Source: Vitrella brassicaformis (taxonomy: Eukaryota; Sar; Vitrellaceae). Taken from it: 64,000 nucleotides of DNA. The stretch is taken from assembly GCA_001179505.1 (NCBI GenBank), contig CDMY01000278.1, positions 1 to 64,000 on the forward strand, given 5' to 3'. The notes under the pieces were generated by a model that had not been told where the DNA came from, made no database searches, and was given only the letters and a program-made list of their open reading frames with translations. The position numbers were made by a program, and so were the translations under genes. Position 1 is the first letter of the stretch; each line of letters starts with the position of its first letter. Positions 1-12,800 of the stretch are shown in pieces.

Positions 1-1033
1 CACTGCACGTACGTGGTCGCCCGTGTACTCGACAGCCAGAAGCTTCGGCGGCTTGTAGACGCCCTTGGCAGCCACCTCACCCTCTCCCTCTCCCTCTTCC
101 TCAGGCACCTCCCCTTCGCCCTCCTGCTCATCGCTCTGCTCCATTTGGTCGTCGTCGGCTTCATTTGGGTTCATCAGCTGGTCCAACCGGGGCCTCAGCG
201 GCTGCGCAGCCTCACTGGCCGCCTCTGACATGCACACACACGCGCGTGTGAGTGGACCGATTTCGTTGTTGCATGTGGGGTGCATTGTCTGTGGGTGAGT
301 CGAGTCACCTTGGATTGGTTTGGCGGCCATGTCGAGCAGTCTGTTGACCTGGTAGGCCAGGCGCTGGTCGATGGGGCGCATCTTCTCCATCAGAGTGCGC
401 AGCAGCACCAGCTCGTCGACCACGGGGTGGGGGCTGACCGACGCACTCTTCACCTGAACCACATCAATCGGAAAACGTGTGAGAATGTGTGTGTGTGTGC
501 GTGATATGGATGGATGGCTGACCTTGAGCAGCGTGTAGTACGTGAGGTAGATGGTGTAGGTCAGCAACAGCTGCGCCTTGACGTCGAGATACGAGATGCC
601 CTGACACACACACACACAGCAGGTCTATATGCCTCTGCCTCTGCCTCGCCCATCCCTCTCCTCGCTCGCCCACCTTGTCCACATGAATGCTGGTCCCATC
701 AATCGTCTCGTTGAGCGACTCAAGCTTCTTCCGCAGACTCTCAGCCTTCCCCCTCAGCTGGCCAAGCGCACTCAACACTCCCTCATCAGCCACATCCTCG
801 CCATCCACACGCAGCAGCTCATCCCTGCTGCTGCCCTCACGTCGAGACGAGCGGGATGTGCCATCTGGCGGGGCAGCGAAGCGGCGGAGCGCCTCATAGT
901 CCACGAGCGGGTCCTCGACAGCATCTCTCTCGGTGTCCGCGTGATGATCTCCATTCATCAGCTCGGTTTGCGAGTTCAGGGCGTTGGCAAGGTCTCGTAG
1001 TCGCCTTAGGCGCTCGCTGGTCGGAGGCCTCAT
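1..1033 (-). CDS. Neuroguidin / Lcp5 (Sas10/Utp3/C1D family), partial
   Basis: Nucleolar protein of the Sas10/Utp3/C1D family, which acts in the small-subunit processome during 18S rRNA maturation. Exons read on the minus strand: 1033-674 (ATG at 1033), 600-523, 453-309 and 224 to beyond the left edge; all junctions are GT-AG and in matching phase. Exon 2 begins GISYLDVKAQLLLTYTIYLT, the family signature of a short helix followed by the conserved K-Q/A-LLL-Y block. Exon 3 carries RTLMEKMRPIDQRLAYQVNR, typical of the domain's second half. An acidic Glu/Gly tract follows, then YKPPKLLAVEY, which matches the YVPPRL-like motif downstream in neuroguidins. The N-terminal 120 residues are a less conserved charged region with a helix around LRKKLESLNETIDG. 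The 3' end lies outside the window. The start faces the coiled-coil gene at 1234 across 200 bp. Family assignment is firm; Lcp5/NGDN is preferred over Sas10 because of the PPKL motif. Confidence 0.85.
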
Positions 1034-1233
1034 GATTTCGAGATCTCACCTTCTAAGCTCGCAGTTGGATCGCTGGTGGCTCCCGCAGAAGGCTGAGCAC
1101 AGCACAGTACAGCATAAGATCGGAAACGTGAGTGCGTCACAGCAGACAAGAAGGTAGATACAGCGATAGATAGATCTGTATTTGACCATGCGTTGTGTTG
1201 TGTGTGTCTTCTCATACAGGTCATCCATCGCCA

Positions 1234-1698
1234 ATGCCCCGTTTCCCTCTGCATCGGCTCTCCCAGCATCTCTCGCCTGTTCGCCGCCTCGCCACAGACA
1301 TACAGCTAACGGCCGGCGGCAGACACGTGTGGAAGACACTGAGTGCATCGCACTGGCAGCAACTGGTCGCCCGCAACATCGAGAGGCGACTGGCGGATCT
1401 CGAGAGGCAGCGAGGCCATACCGCGGCCATGCACGCGAAGATGGAGGTGCTCGAGGCACAGCTGGCGGCGTGCAAGAAGCCTCTTGATGCCAGACCGAGG
1501 TGCCTGGCGGACGTGGAGAGGACCATCACGGCGCTTCGAGGCGCGGCGCATCGGCCTGCAGCCAAGCCCACGAGCTGCGGGGGACGGCTCTATGAGCTCA
1601 TCGTTATTTTGGCCCCTCCTTGCTGTTTCGTTGCGGCCATGTTGACTGAGAACGTCTTTCTCTTCTGCTTGGGCCTTTTTATATTTGCGGTTTTCTGA
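1234..1698 (+). CDS. Small coiled-coil protein with C-terminal membrane hairpin
   Basis: Unrecognised 154-residue protein. The N-terminal module starts MPRFPLHRLSQHLSPVRRLA and continues to a conserved HVWKTL; nearly the same module starts the gene at 24090, so the ATG at 1234 is supported by the paralogue. The middle is a short helix or coiled coil (MEVLEAQLAACKK, LADVERTITALRG). The last 40 residues hold one or two hydrophobic segments (LIVILAPPCCFVAAML and VFLFCLGLFIFAVF), so it may be tail-anchored. A splice acceptor-like TCATACAG lies 14 bp before the ATG, so a 5' noncoding exon is possible. It is head-to-head with neuroguidin. The Leu/Arg-rich N-terminal module ending in a W is loosely F-box-like, but I would not call it that. 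No function assigned. Confidence 0.6.
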   Translation: MPRFPLHRLSQHLSPVRRLATDIQLTAGGRHVWKTLSASHWQQLVARNIERRLADLERQRGHTAAMHAKMEVLEAQLAACKKPLDARPRCLADVERTITALRGAAHRPAAKPTSCGGRLYELIVILAPPCCFVAAMLTENVFLFCLGLFIFAVF

Positions 1699-2986
1699 GC
1701 GGTCATGCGGTTGCCTCTGCCTGGCTGGCTCTCACGGTGGTCGGGCGTGCATCCCAGCACGGCAGCAAAAGACAACTCAGCTGCTGCAGCACGATTGATT
1801 ATGCAGTGGTTGAAGCGAGGATCCAGATGCCCACTCAAGGCCACCGAAGAGCGCCTGCGGGCGCCGCTTGCCGTGTCTGGCCGTGCCTGCTGTCATTGTC
1901 GGCATGGGTGTCTGCGTCCTTTGTGGATCTGCAGTGACTGCTTTGCTGCGGGCCATTTGTGGGGCCAGTATGTTCGCATGGCTGAACTCACCTTTGCGTC
2001 GGCTGCGTGTCGATCCGTGCTGCGAGACCGGTCATGAGCCGATCGAGTGGTTATTCAGCCGCTGTAGGCTAGCCGGTGTGGCTGCTGTAGACTACTCGCA
2101 CTGCCAGTGGCTGCCTTTTGTATGATGTGTGTGGTGGGATCGATGTCTTGTGTGTGTCGGCTGTGTGTTCGCGGCAGAGAGACATTGGCGTGAGGATGCA
2201 ATCGAGCAGTAAATGAATGCATTGCCAGCCGTGATGGATCGAAAGGTCTCACAGACAGCCAACAACAGTCCATCCATCCGTCCCACCGCTGCTAGCCACT
2301 CGCATCATCCACCTGCACGCATCTACGGCCCGTTCGGTGTGTCTGTCTATCGGTCTTCGGTCGGGCGCCTTCCGCTTCCTGACGGCCCCATGGCGATCAG
2401 CCCCGTCGCCCTCGCTTTTGCTGTCCTCGGTATCGTTGCCCGCCTCTCCCTCTCCCTCTCCCTCCCCGCTGCTATGGCAGCTCTTGCGCTTGCCGGGCCG
2501 CTGTTGCTGCTTGCAGATGTGTTGGTCTGAATGAATAAGATGACGCAGAATGGAAAGATGGAAAGATGGATGGATGGACAGAGACATAAATCTTCTTGCG
2601 CACTCATTATCCATGTCCACCCCTCCCACCCACCCACCGGCTGGCTTGGCTGCTGTTGGCCGGAGGCCTCCTTCGGTGGGGCGGGTCTGGGGACCACAAA
2701 GCCCTAACGACAAAGACAGACAGACAGACAGACGGACAGACAGACCGACAGACAGACAGACAAGGGGAGTCTGTCACTTCGTCGGTCGGCTGCATTGTCC
2801 GTGAGGGCATGTGTGCATCTTCTTTCTTCCTTGCTTCCTTCCTTCCTTCCTTACCGCGTCGGTCACCCACTCCTGAAGGCCTTTCTGGTGCTCGGTCTCC
2901 TCCACACAGCCGTCCAACCTGCACACATGCGCAAAGGAAGACAGATGCTCTCTCTCTCTCTCTCTCATTGGCGTGTCTCCACTTGC
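1699..2986. other. Intergenic spacer, 1.3 kb, microsatellite-rich
   Basis: 3'-3' spacer between the coiled-coil gene and the kinase. It holds a (GACA)n tract at about 2705-2763, a (TTCC)n run near 2825-2852 and (CT)n near 2947-2966. Short ORFs here are repeat translations. The last ~90 bp match sequence downstream of the second kinase copy at ~60510-60600. Confidence 0.6.
2705..2763. repeat. (GACA)n microsatellite
   Basis: About 14 imperfect copies of GACA with two interruptions (gacg, gacc). The same motif recurs across the window, for example near 32820, 34405, 38350 and 46320. Confidence 0.85.
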
Positions 2987-4477
2987 TTACAGGCTGACTA
3001 TGGCGGCCATGCGATCTTTGATGCCTTCGTACACGGCGACCTCGAGCTTCCCGAAGGGCAGTTCGTCAACCGTAGCGAACAGCCTTCTCAGCCCACCAAA
3101 GACCCCCTCACGGATGGATTCTGTGCGCATGCGGAAACACACACGTAACACGTGTTGATTGATCCCCTCACTCATACACACATCTCTCTCTCTCTCTCTG
3201 TCTCTCTCACCCACCGGGCATCATGTTGGCGACCTCCCTGCGCCATCTGGCCTCCATCGCGTAGCGGGTCTGGACGAAACGCTCGACGGCGTCCGTGACC
3301 TCATTGTCGTCCCACCCCACCAGGAGGGAGGGTACTTGGCCAAGGTCGCCTTGAGCAGCTTCGCGCCCTGGTATGGCGCCCAGCCAGTGCGCGCGTTGGT
3401 GCTGAGGAGGCTGAGCACAAACCGCACGCTCATCGAGAGGTCATCCCTAAGGAGGGAAGGACAGAATTGGGACAGAAGGGAGGAAAGAGACAAGGAAGAG
3501 GAACACGAGATATGCATGCATCGGTCGTGTTTGCACTGGCTAAGTGCCTGACGGACCTGCGCGATAGCTGGCGGCCATTGAAGCTCTGGAAGCTCGCGAA
3601 GGCCAGAGTGCCACGCATCGTGTGGCGTCTGCTGACCCGGTGTCGCTCCGTCTGCCCCGGCTGCTGGACGAGCGCCTGCGAGCGACTGAAGTCGATCAGC
3701 AGAGCACGAAACGGGCTCTGACACCCGACACAGGGGGAGAAAGGCGTGCATGCATCAAGCATGCATCAAGCATGCATCGGTTTCCTTCATCTCTGTCAAA
3801 ACACACCTACCCTGTGCGGGAACATGATGTTCCCCCAGTTGTGGTCCAGGTGCAGCACCTCGGCGGCGTGGAGCTCCTCGAGGTCAGTTACCTGCATTGC
3901 ATGCAATCAGATAGATGGGTGGACCTGATCAATATACTCGTGCATGCAATCGTACCACATCGATGGCCGTCTGCAAGATGGCTGTCTGCAAGATGGCCGT
4001 GAGGGGTGTGGGCAGGCCAGTCTTGCCGCTGTATCCCTGCGTCACCGTCAGGAGGTCGCACTGCAGCTTCTCGAAGAGCGGCAGTGGCCTCTCTCGCCCT
4101 CCGCGCACCATCACGCTAGCCACCCCTATCAGCCGTGGCACTGGCAGCACCGCTCCCCTCTCCTTGGACCCCTCCCACACTGCCCTCACCCTTTTGGCCT
4201 CCAGGACGATTTCCGCGTCTTTCGCCTCGTGGAGGGCCATCTTGCCGACGGCTTTTGCTGCGGGGCGGGCCACATTGGCCAGAAGAGTGCAGCTGCCGTC
4301 GGCGCCGCTCCTCAGGGTCTTTTCTGGCCGGTAGGCCGTCATCATCCTGTCTCCCCCTGGCCGTGTGGTCTGCAGCGTCACCCTGCTGCAGAGGTAGGGG
4401 TACGGCACGGAAGGCGGCGGTTCTGGCGAGCCGTCTGGTGGCGGCGGGCTCTGCATGGCTGGATGGGGGGTGGACAC
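2987..4477 (-). CDS. Divergent CK1-like protein kinase (C-lobe frameshifted)
   Basis: Exons on minus: 4477-3956, 3891-3811, 3717-3557, 3446-3215 and ~3134-2987; the first four junctions are in phase. Kinase landmarks appear in order: glycine-loop-like LRSGADGSCTLL, a candidate VAIK Lys in AVGKMAL, the catalytic loop HLDHNWGNIMF (Asp and Asn kept, the HRDxK Lys replaced by Asn), LLIDFSRSQ for DFG, and SRRDDLSMSVRFVL, which matches the CK1 subdomain SRRDDLESLGYVL. That last motif is why I place it in the CK1 group. In the fourth exon a 5-nt difference from the second copy (around 3316-3325, TGGTGGGGTGGGAC) shifts the frame just after KYPPSWW, losing the conserved end of the C-lobe. It is therefore either a pseudogene, a truncated kinase or a sequence error. 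Intron 2 contains a tandem GCATGCATCAA repeat. Confidence 0.65.
3745..3777. repeat. Tandem 11-bp repeat in kinase intron
   Basis: Three near-perfect units of GCATGCATCAA lie inside intron 2 of the CK1-like gene. The second kinase copy lacks this region altogether. Confidence 0.7.
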
Positions 4478-4997
4478 ACTTGTTCGAAAGCGCTCTCTCA
4501 GATGTGGCGAGAACGGCGCTTGGAAGGCTCAATATTGAGGCGGAGGACTTTTGCGAGATCAAGCTAGGGGCGGTATAGGGTGCCGCAATTGGGATTTGAG
4601 ACAATCTGAGGACAGAGGGGCCCCCGCGGATACACAGGCTGATTGGTCGACCTGCACCAGGCCAGTCCTCTGGACAATCCATTTATAATATGTTACGCAA
4701 TGTGAGAGTCAGTGTTCCGGTCAAATTGACTGGTCTTCGAGCTTCAGCCATCCCTTGCCTTGTGAGATAGAGACAAACGGGCACTCTTTGTCTTCTGTCA
4801 TGTGCGGAGCGTGTGATACGATGAAGATACCGAACGACACCGACCTGGCAGGTTATGTGTCAAAAGCACTCATGCAGACACTGTCCACACAGAACGCGTA
4901 CTGTACGTGCAATCTGCATGCTTGCGGCAAGAAAGGCGGGCGGAAGGAAACAGAAGCAAAGTCTTAGAGACACATGTCGGCAAGAGAGCCCGATTCC
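4478..4997. other. Spacer between two minus-strand genes
   Basis: About 520 bp separating the 5' end of the kinase gene from the 3' end of the channel gene. A 70-codon plus-strand ORF (4755-4967) has no recognisable motif or conserved context. I see no RNA gene or repeat here; it should include the kinase promoter. Confidence 0.5.
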
Positions 4998-7900
4998 TTA
5001 GCTTATGCTGCCCCTGCGACCACCACGGCTAGCTGAGCTAGAGTTGCTGCTCTCGTTCTCCATGTCACCCCACACCGGCACCGTCTCATGGAAAGTTCGG
5101 TGTTGGGGCAGCAGGCCGGGCTTGCGTCTGGTTATTGGGATGAGCGACCGCTCCGGCGGTGAATCAGACTCGACCCGAAATACAGCCGATTTGGCTCGTG
5201 TCAGCCTCGATTTGGTGAGTGTGCTTGTCAGCGTTGCCGTGACATTCGTGGCCAGCGTGGAGATGAATTTGGTTGGCTCGAATGGCGAGGAGGCCGGCAA
5301 AGGCCCCAACAGCGACGCAGGTAGCTGCCCGCTTCTCGTGTCCCGCTTGGGGTTGGTTGCGGGGACGTCGTACTGATAGACAAGAGAGGCGCGTCTGCTG
5401 TTTTCATCGTCAGCTGTTCCTGTCTCCTCCTTTGCTGCTGTTGAGTCAACAGCCGATGCGAAGAGCTCGTTTGCGGGGTTCGCGCCGCCGATAGACGACG
5501 GCCGCCTTCCGATCCGCTGGGCACCGAGAACGCTGGTCATCAACCGGTCCGGCTTCTCGAAGCGAGCAAATGATGACGGCAAGTGCTCTCTGTCCGCCGC
5601 TATGCTGGACGATCCGGTCGAGTCAGATCGGTCCTTGTGGATGGACCAGCGCTTGAAGCGGCTGCTCAACTCGTCAAAGATGTACCTCTGATTGATTGAT
5701 CATCCAGTTGGAATGTGTTGAGGGACAGCTGGGGGTCTCTTACAAGCACCTGTGCATGCGTGAGCTCTTCAAAGGTGATGTCCTTGAGAGAAGCCGTCAC
5801 CTCCCGCAGCACCTCATCATCTGACACACGAATGGGCAACAGACATTCGGTCAACCTCTTTCCCTCCATCTTCATTTGACAGACCTGCTTCGTCTTTGCC
5901 AACGCCCGCGTCCTCCTGCAGGAGGTCCAGCTTCTCCTGCACAATTCCCCTACATGTCGGAGAACCCATCCCGCCCTGCAGCTCGCTCATCTGACATCCG
6001 ACATCCAAGGTTCCCTCAAACGCCTGTGTGCGACACGACAAATGCATGTCTCATCATCGTGCGTGAGCGTGTCATGTCTCTGCTTACCGCGTCTGACATG
6101 AGGATCTCCTCGAGAGGCATCATGTCTGCGTGGTGATCTTTGACAGCATAGTCCAGCATCAAGAATATGCCCCGCATTTCGTTGAGCGTGACTGTCAAGT
6201 GCTCCTCGTCCCTCGGGTCGCTTCTCGACAGGTACGCCTTGATGTCCTCGCCGAGGTCCTCACCCATCGCCTCATCCAAGGCAGCACCGTGCTCCTGAAA
6301 GACACATGTGCGTGGAGACATGAAGCTGATTTTCGTGTGCATCCGTGTGTGTGACAAGCTACGTCCAGTTCCTCTTCTGCCGTATCCCAAATCCCGTGAG
6401 ACGACTTTCGCCCACTCCTGGAGATAAGTAACACAGGCACGGACAAAAATATGTCGTTGCGTAGAGAAGCTCTGTTCACTTCTACCCACCCTCTTCTGGC
6501 TGCTGGCGCAGGTTTCCCGCCTTTATCATCCTTTTGTCGCCCCTCGTCGACCGCAATGCTTATCCTCTTCTTGGGTGAATGGTCCTTATCGTCAGCGTCG
6601 CTGTCCAGGTGGTCATCCGATGAATGGATCTTGACAGAGGGCCTCTTGTGGGTCTTGATGTCACTCCTTGTCCGTCTGAACATATGCTGCTGCTCGTGAA
6701 GCGGCCCTCGTCTCTCAAGACTCAGCTTTCGCAGCTGCTTCTCAATCTCGGACATCATCTGCACACGAGTGCGTGTGTACTGACTGATGTGTGGGGAAGG
6801 GGGACACGGGTCTTGTCTTGGCATCTTGCCTCTATTCTGCGTTTGTGGACTTTCTTTTTCTGGGTGTCCACTCTTAGGTTGTGAAGGGCCCGCTCGAGGC
6901 AGGTACGCTATTCGATTGACGAAGACACATACAGGCAGATAGGTGCGCACTTAGAAAAGAAGGGGTGTACCTACCTTCAGAGCAGGGAAGCTGGCACTGA
7001 TCCTCTTGAACGCTTCTTTAGGCAACACACGGACGTCACAGAAGGTCTCACTCACCACTGTGAAGGTTCTGCGAGCCGCATGCAACACGAAGGATATGTG
7101 CATGCCATCGCTGCATATCTGTGGCCAGGTGACCTTTCTTTGAGTATGTCGAGCATCATGAACTCCCCGAACACAGCGTGCTTGCCCAAATGTCCCACTA
7201 ATTCCCTGTTCGCTCCAAGCATTTTTGCCCGCCCTGCATCCCATACAGAGTAACACCGGAAGACACACAATGACGGTGTCTCCGTCTCACCGTCAGCAAT
7301 CACAAAGAGCGACTGGTTGGTGGTGTCTCCTTTGCGGACGATGACCTCGTCGGGCCCATAGAAGGTCATCTGGAAGGCCAACACGAGCTTAGCGGCGCAC
7401 ACACGAGGGATGCCCTGTATCCATGAAGTGCAAGAACAGGCGACCAGATCCCCTCCGATCTGCCGTGTGCGTGTCGGCTTGCTCGCCTTGAGCACATCAA
7501 TGTTGTCGACTATGTGTCTGTTGATGAAAAGGATGACCTCCCGCATCAACACAGGCGGCAGCTCTGACCGACGACATGAAGTGGTTGTGTTACAGGGATG
7601 TCGCATGCATACGATGCGTGCAGACGTCGATTAAACCTACCAGCCAGGATCCGGCTCTGCGTCTCCACCGCTGCGCCGCTGATGAGAGAGAGGGCGACGC
7701 GCACACTGCTTTCTGTGTGTCTCTTTGTTACCTACCCCTTTTTCATTTTGTTTTGGAGGTGAAATAGCTGACGCATTCGGGCAGCAAGGGGACCAGGGAT
7801 GGCTGAAAGAGATCAATAGACACCGGGTAGCCTTGTCTTGTCCTGATGTGTGTGCGTGTGTGTCTTGTTGCTTCCTCACTCTTGCTCTGACAGAGTTCGT

Positions 7901-9488
7901 ACAGCAGATCCATCTTATGTCGGAAGTTTTTCTGCGCCTCGTACATCTCCTTGTAGAAGTTGATCGACGACGTGATCCCGTAACTGCGCATAAAGGACAC
8001 ATACACCGACCAGAAATTTCGTGTGTGCGTGTGTCTCATGCATCATCGGCCCACGCGAATATGCATGAGCCGATGATCATCCCCCATATGGCAAAGTGCC
8101 GCTCCTGGGGGGTGGTCAGCAGCGGGGAGCCATAACCGACAGACGACATGCTGAGCGTCGTGTTGATCGAGACACAGAAGAGGCACAGAGACACGTACAT
8201 TTGAAATGCAAATGTCTCCTTCTTTTTTGTCTGCTTTCGTGATTACGGACGTCTGCAGCGTCCACACAAGAGCCAGCAGGTACTGCTTGGCATGTGCCTT
8301 GCCTTCCACCTCATTGACAGCCAGCCACTCCCTGCCGTCATCCTGAATCACGCTCACACACATCATGAAGAAACAGGGAGACATCTCGTGCCGGCTGAGT
8401 CTCTGACCCTCATTCGGTGCCCCATGATGAGGAGCACACAAGACAGCCAGTGGACAGAAAGGAGAATGAGGCCCACGAACTTGATCAGCTCCAGCTCACT
8501 GATCCTCAGAAACAGCCCGTTCTTCCACTGACGCAAGATGCGGCCCTGCACACACAAGCAGCAGTCCGTTGCTTTGCATGCACGTGTCTGGCTGGGTATG
8601 TGTGTGAGATACCATTCGGAGCAGCCGGAGGAACTTGATGATTCGGAACGTGTCGATAAATATGGTGAAGGGAATAGCAAAGACAAGAACCTCGTAAGGC
8701 AAGGCGAGGGCCTGGCCGACACACAACAGAGCAAAATCTGCCTTCATGATCACCTTGCTGCCCCGCCTCATCACGCACCAGGTCAGGGAAGAACCACGAG
8801 GAGCGATACAGTCTGCCGATATACGCAAGATCTGTCACCATGTGGCCCTCCATCTCTACGGCCGTCCGCAGCTGCACCGCCACGTCAGCCAAGAACAACG
8901 CATCCAGCACACGCTCCACCTGACAATCACACATCACAGACACACACACAAGTGGCATGTTTGCCTGTGGGGCTGTCTCTTCCCTTGCTGACTCACCCAG
9001 AACCATCCGCCTTCGTCCTTGATGTGGTATCGCTTGGTGTCTGGTTGGAATGCGAGGGCGATGGGGATCCCGAAGGCCAGCATACAGATAGCCCCCAGCA
9101 TCACAAACGACCAACCGATGCTCCATGCACCATATGGTAGCTGAATGCATCATTAAAGGAAGCAAGGAAGATTAAGATAAGGAAAAGCCCCCCTTCCTTT
9201 GGCTGACAGGCTTACCAGCACATACTCGCCATCATTGTCCTCCCCATAAACGGAGGTATACGAAGGCGCAGATCTGACAGCCTTGAGTTGCGACGAGAGG
9301 TATCGTGTCATGTACATGGACTTTCGCTGCAGCCTGTCGAGGCGACACAACGCCCACACCCGTCTCCCGAACGCCCGAAGGGCTGCGGCCAGGGGGGACT
9401 CGGGGGGCTCCGACGACGAAGTCTCCTCTGACCGAGGAATGTCGCTGTCCTCATTCAACGTCTGCGGTGGCTTGATAATCGACTTCAT
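4998..9488 (-). CDS. Cyclic-nucleotide-gated-type K+ channel (six TM + cNBD)
   Basis: Multi-exon membrane channel of the HCN/CNG/EAG superfamily. ATG at 9488, TAA at 4998. Segments in order: charged N-terminus; S1 near 9110-9060; S2 with ERVLDALFLADVAVQLRTAV; S2-S3 with LYRSSWFFPDL; S3-S4 with FTIFIDTFRIIKFLRLLRM (about four basic S4 residues); S5 with LIKFVGLILLSVHWLSCVLL; a turret, then the pore helix and filter MSSVGYGSP near 8150-8110; S6 GMIIGSCIFAWAD; a C-linker; and a cyclic nucleotide-binding domain. The cNBD phosphate-binding cassette spans an intron: HAVFGEFMMLDILKE joins RTFTVVSE (introns in phase), giving the FGE...RTxT pattern expected of a working site. A long Ser-rich, charged C-tail follows. 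The filter has GYG but Ser where most K+ channels have Asp. Likely plasma membrane or ciliary; ligand (cAMP or cGMP) cannot be told. Confidence 0.85.
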
Positions 9489-9889
9489 TGTCGAGAAGGG
9501 GAACCCGTTCACACACGACGGGGATCAGGTCACGGTAGGATGGTTTGCAAGACGGAGACGGATAAGAAACCCCCAGCAGACCCCCATCACCGATCGTAAA
9601 CTTCACCCCCGTCCATCTACGACGTTGGACTGAGAATCTCGCTGAGGGTAACCACTAGAGTCGCTCGTCCCGAATGTGGCCACTGGTGTTGCTCTTGATC
9701 CACTGGCTGCACGGCGACCGGCTGCTCATCCATGGACGGCCTCCCTTCCTGCAGTGCCACGCACACGCCCTTGGCAGGCACGGACAAAGAGCCGACTACA
9801 CGAGCACCTTTCTGTCCTTCTTCCGACCGCTGAAGAAGGCCACTCGGAGGCGGCGAGTCAGGAGCCCGGGCGGGACTGCGAGTGAAGAG
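9489..9889. promoter_or_regulatory. Divergent promoter region, channel / ankyrin-beta-helix gene
   Basis: About 400 bp between the minus-strand channel ATG and the plus-strand ATG at 9890. The upstream ATG at 9674 is also in frame and would add a hydrophobic leader, but the residues between look unlike natural protein, so the region is more likely 5' UTR and promoter. No TATA-like box is evident. Confidence 0.4.
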
Positions 9890-12800
9890 ATGAGCAACTC
9901 GGCTGCGCCAAAAGACCGGAAGACCGCTGCAGTGCAAAAACTTTATGAGGACTTGTTACACGAGTTGCAGCTCATCCAACAGAGGAATGAGACAAACCAG
10001 CCGACCGAGGCACCGAGGGCGTCGCAGCCCCCCACTGGGACAGGCAGCAAGGACGAGGCCAACCCTGCCACTGTCACTCCCGCGGAGGCTAACAAGGAAC
10101 ACGAGTCGGCCCAAGAAGTCCCTCCGGACCTTGTTTGGCGACGATACGCGAACGACAAGGGTACAGGGATGCATGTGTGTCTTGTGATTGTATGCCGGAC
10201 ATCCTTGAGGCTCTCTCTTGTGTCTGCGTGTCTGCCTGCCTGCCCATCCAGCCGCTGCATGGAGCGCTGCAGTGACGGCTCTCGACATCAAAGCAATGGA
10301 GGAGCTGCTGCGATTGGGATTGCCATCTAAGGAAGTCGACCCCAATCAGCCCTTCTCATCAGCTCCCCCCGTACTGCCTCTCTCGTTTGCTATCCTCCGC
10401 AACGACCTAGACGCTGTGCGACTGCTGCATGAGGGAGGAGCTGACCCCAATGCTCCATCACCATACTGTGGTGTGGCGTCAGAGAAGGACGAGAGACTTG
10501 TGGTATCCCGCGGACCGATCGACACCCTCTTCCTCACCTTCACGCACGGCACCGCCGTTGAAGGCCATGGAATGAGTGCATTAAACTACGAGTTCTTTTA
10601 CAAGGCGTGGGACATCCTTACTGACCGGCAGCACGAAGGCAACGTCAAGCCGTCCCGTTTCGGTGTGCAGCGCCTCTTCATCAATTCCAATATCGAGGAC
10701 CCGTGCTTCAAGCGGCCCAGGCTTTTTGACATCATTTTCCGCTCGCCCAAAGACGGAACAATCAATCTGCTGCAGCCGCTTGAGGAAGGTCCTGAAACTA
10801 TAAACTGGACGAAGACCGACGCCGCCGGCAACACCGTCTTGCACATAGCTGCGGCAGGCGGCACAGCTGCTCTGATCCGCCATCTTCTCAAAAGGCCTGA
10901 GGTGACGCCTTTGCTACGCCAGCGGGACAAATGCGGGAGGACGCCGCTCACGAGCGCTGTGTGCGGTCTGACCATCGCACCGACACGGATCGGTGGTTAG
11001 TTCAAAAAGAGGATCGACGCGGCCTCTTTCATGCAGCGAGATGAAGAAAAATGGTCCTCATCTGTGGGAAGCTCCTCTCGCACGTCTCCATTCGAGTCGG
11101 CCGCGGAAGAGTACGGCTATATCGCAGCGCGCATCGAGTATGACGAGGAATACATGGACAGACTCCACGTGCTCGTCAGGGACGCGGGGCTCGCCACCAA
11201 TCAGCCGATACAAAGAGAGAGAGAGGGGAATGAAAGACGACGTAAGGAAGGCTGCACTGCTGTCTTGTCTCTGCGCGTGATGACCCTTGGCTTGTGTGTG
11301 TGAATGCGTGCATGTAGTTGTCGGAAGAAGACGCGTGTGGCGGGCTGTACCCCTTGCACTGCCTTACGATGCAGCACTTCCAGCATCGAGGAGACCTCAC
11401 AAAGCGAGTCGCGGAATTACTGGTGGAAAACTGTAGGCAGGCTACTACTTCATCAATGGCACTGAGGCAGACAGGGAGCGAGCCGAGAGAGAGAGAGAGA
11501 GGGAGGGAGGGAGGGAGACACCCACGCTTTCATGTCCCAGCATCTGCTGTCTCTTTGTGTGTGTATGTGTATGTGTATGTGTGTGCGTGCAGACGCCGGT
11601 AAGAATGCCTATGAGATGAAGACACGCGTCAACTCTGTTGACAACACGGGCAGAACACCACTGTACGTAACAACAGTATGTGTGTATTAGACCAACCCAT
11701 GTGGGCGTTTCGATGTGTGCAGGCATGTTCTGGTGGCCGATTACCCCCGGGACCCGAAGAAGGGTTTGAACACAATCCGCCACCTCCTCAATCGAGGCGC
11801 CGACCCAAGCTTAGGCATCAAAAAGAGAAGGGCCATGAGCGAATATGAGGGCACGGTGCTCGACGACCTGCCGGGCATCGGCGTTCCACGCAAGTTTGGG
11901 GACGCGTCGGAAAGGCTGATGACCCTCAAAAGCATGCAGATGGAGCAGCAGAAGCAACATATTAGGTCGTTCACGCAGATGAAGACGACTGAGGGTCAGT
12001 CGCTAATCTGATTCTCCGCCGCACACAAGAAGCACATGAATGGATTTTTATTGTTCTGGCGTCAGAATTGACAGCCAGCAGTCATTCTCTCGGCGGAGGA
12101 TCAGTTATGGATCCGTGCAGCCCCACCCCAGCGCATGAAATTCCCGGTGTCTACTATGTGATAGACCATTTGAAGGTGCGGCCATGTCAGGAGGGCTGGA
12201 CAGCAGTGCATCTCGCATGCTGGCACGGGTCAGCGAGACACGGAGGAACACCTGCTCGTCATTTATTGAGCTGCCTGAAATGGTGGGTGCAGGTCGTCCA
12301 ATGTGATTAGTCTGCTGATGGATGGTGCGTACAAGGCTGACCCCAACGCACGCACGGCAGAATACAGCAGGACGCCATTGCACATATTCCTGGCAAACGA
12401 AGACACGGCGGTGAGCGAAAGACCCACTCTGCATCTCCCCGCGCCATGTGATCTGGTGTGCAGTCGGTGAACTTGAGGACCACTGTGTTCCAGCTGACGG
12501 AGAGAGGGGCCGATATCAATGCGGTGGACGGCAACGGCTTCACTCCCATATTCTATTTTCTGGCGTCCCTGACGTCCTACCATGACCAGCCATGGATTCT
12601 GAACATCAAGCGTCGGAAGCAGCTGCAGCATGACACGCAGTTGTTGATCAAACTCACGGCCAGGACGGACGTACAGGTGTGTGGTTGAGTTTCTCGGGCG
12701 ATATAGCAGGCAGGCAGGCAGTCCGTGTGTATGCGGTGTGCGTGTTGTTTGGTTGTTTGTGTAGGCACATGATGGGTCGACCCCAGCGATGCACGCGTAC

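Noticed and set aside
2705-2763. CRISPR-like array
   Set aside because: Simple GACA tetranucleotide repeat with no spacers, in a eukaryotic genome.
4755-4967. 70-residue plus-strand ORF
   Set aside because: No motif, no splice partner and no conserved context; likely chance.
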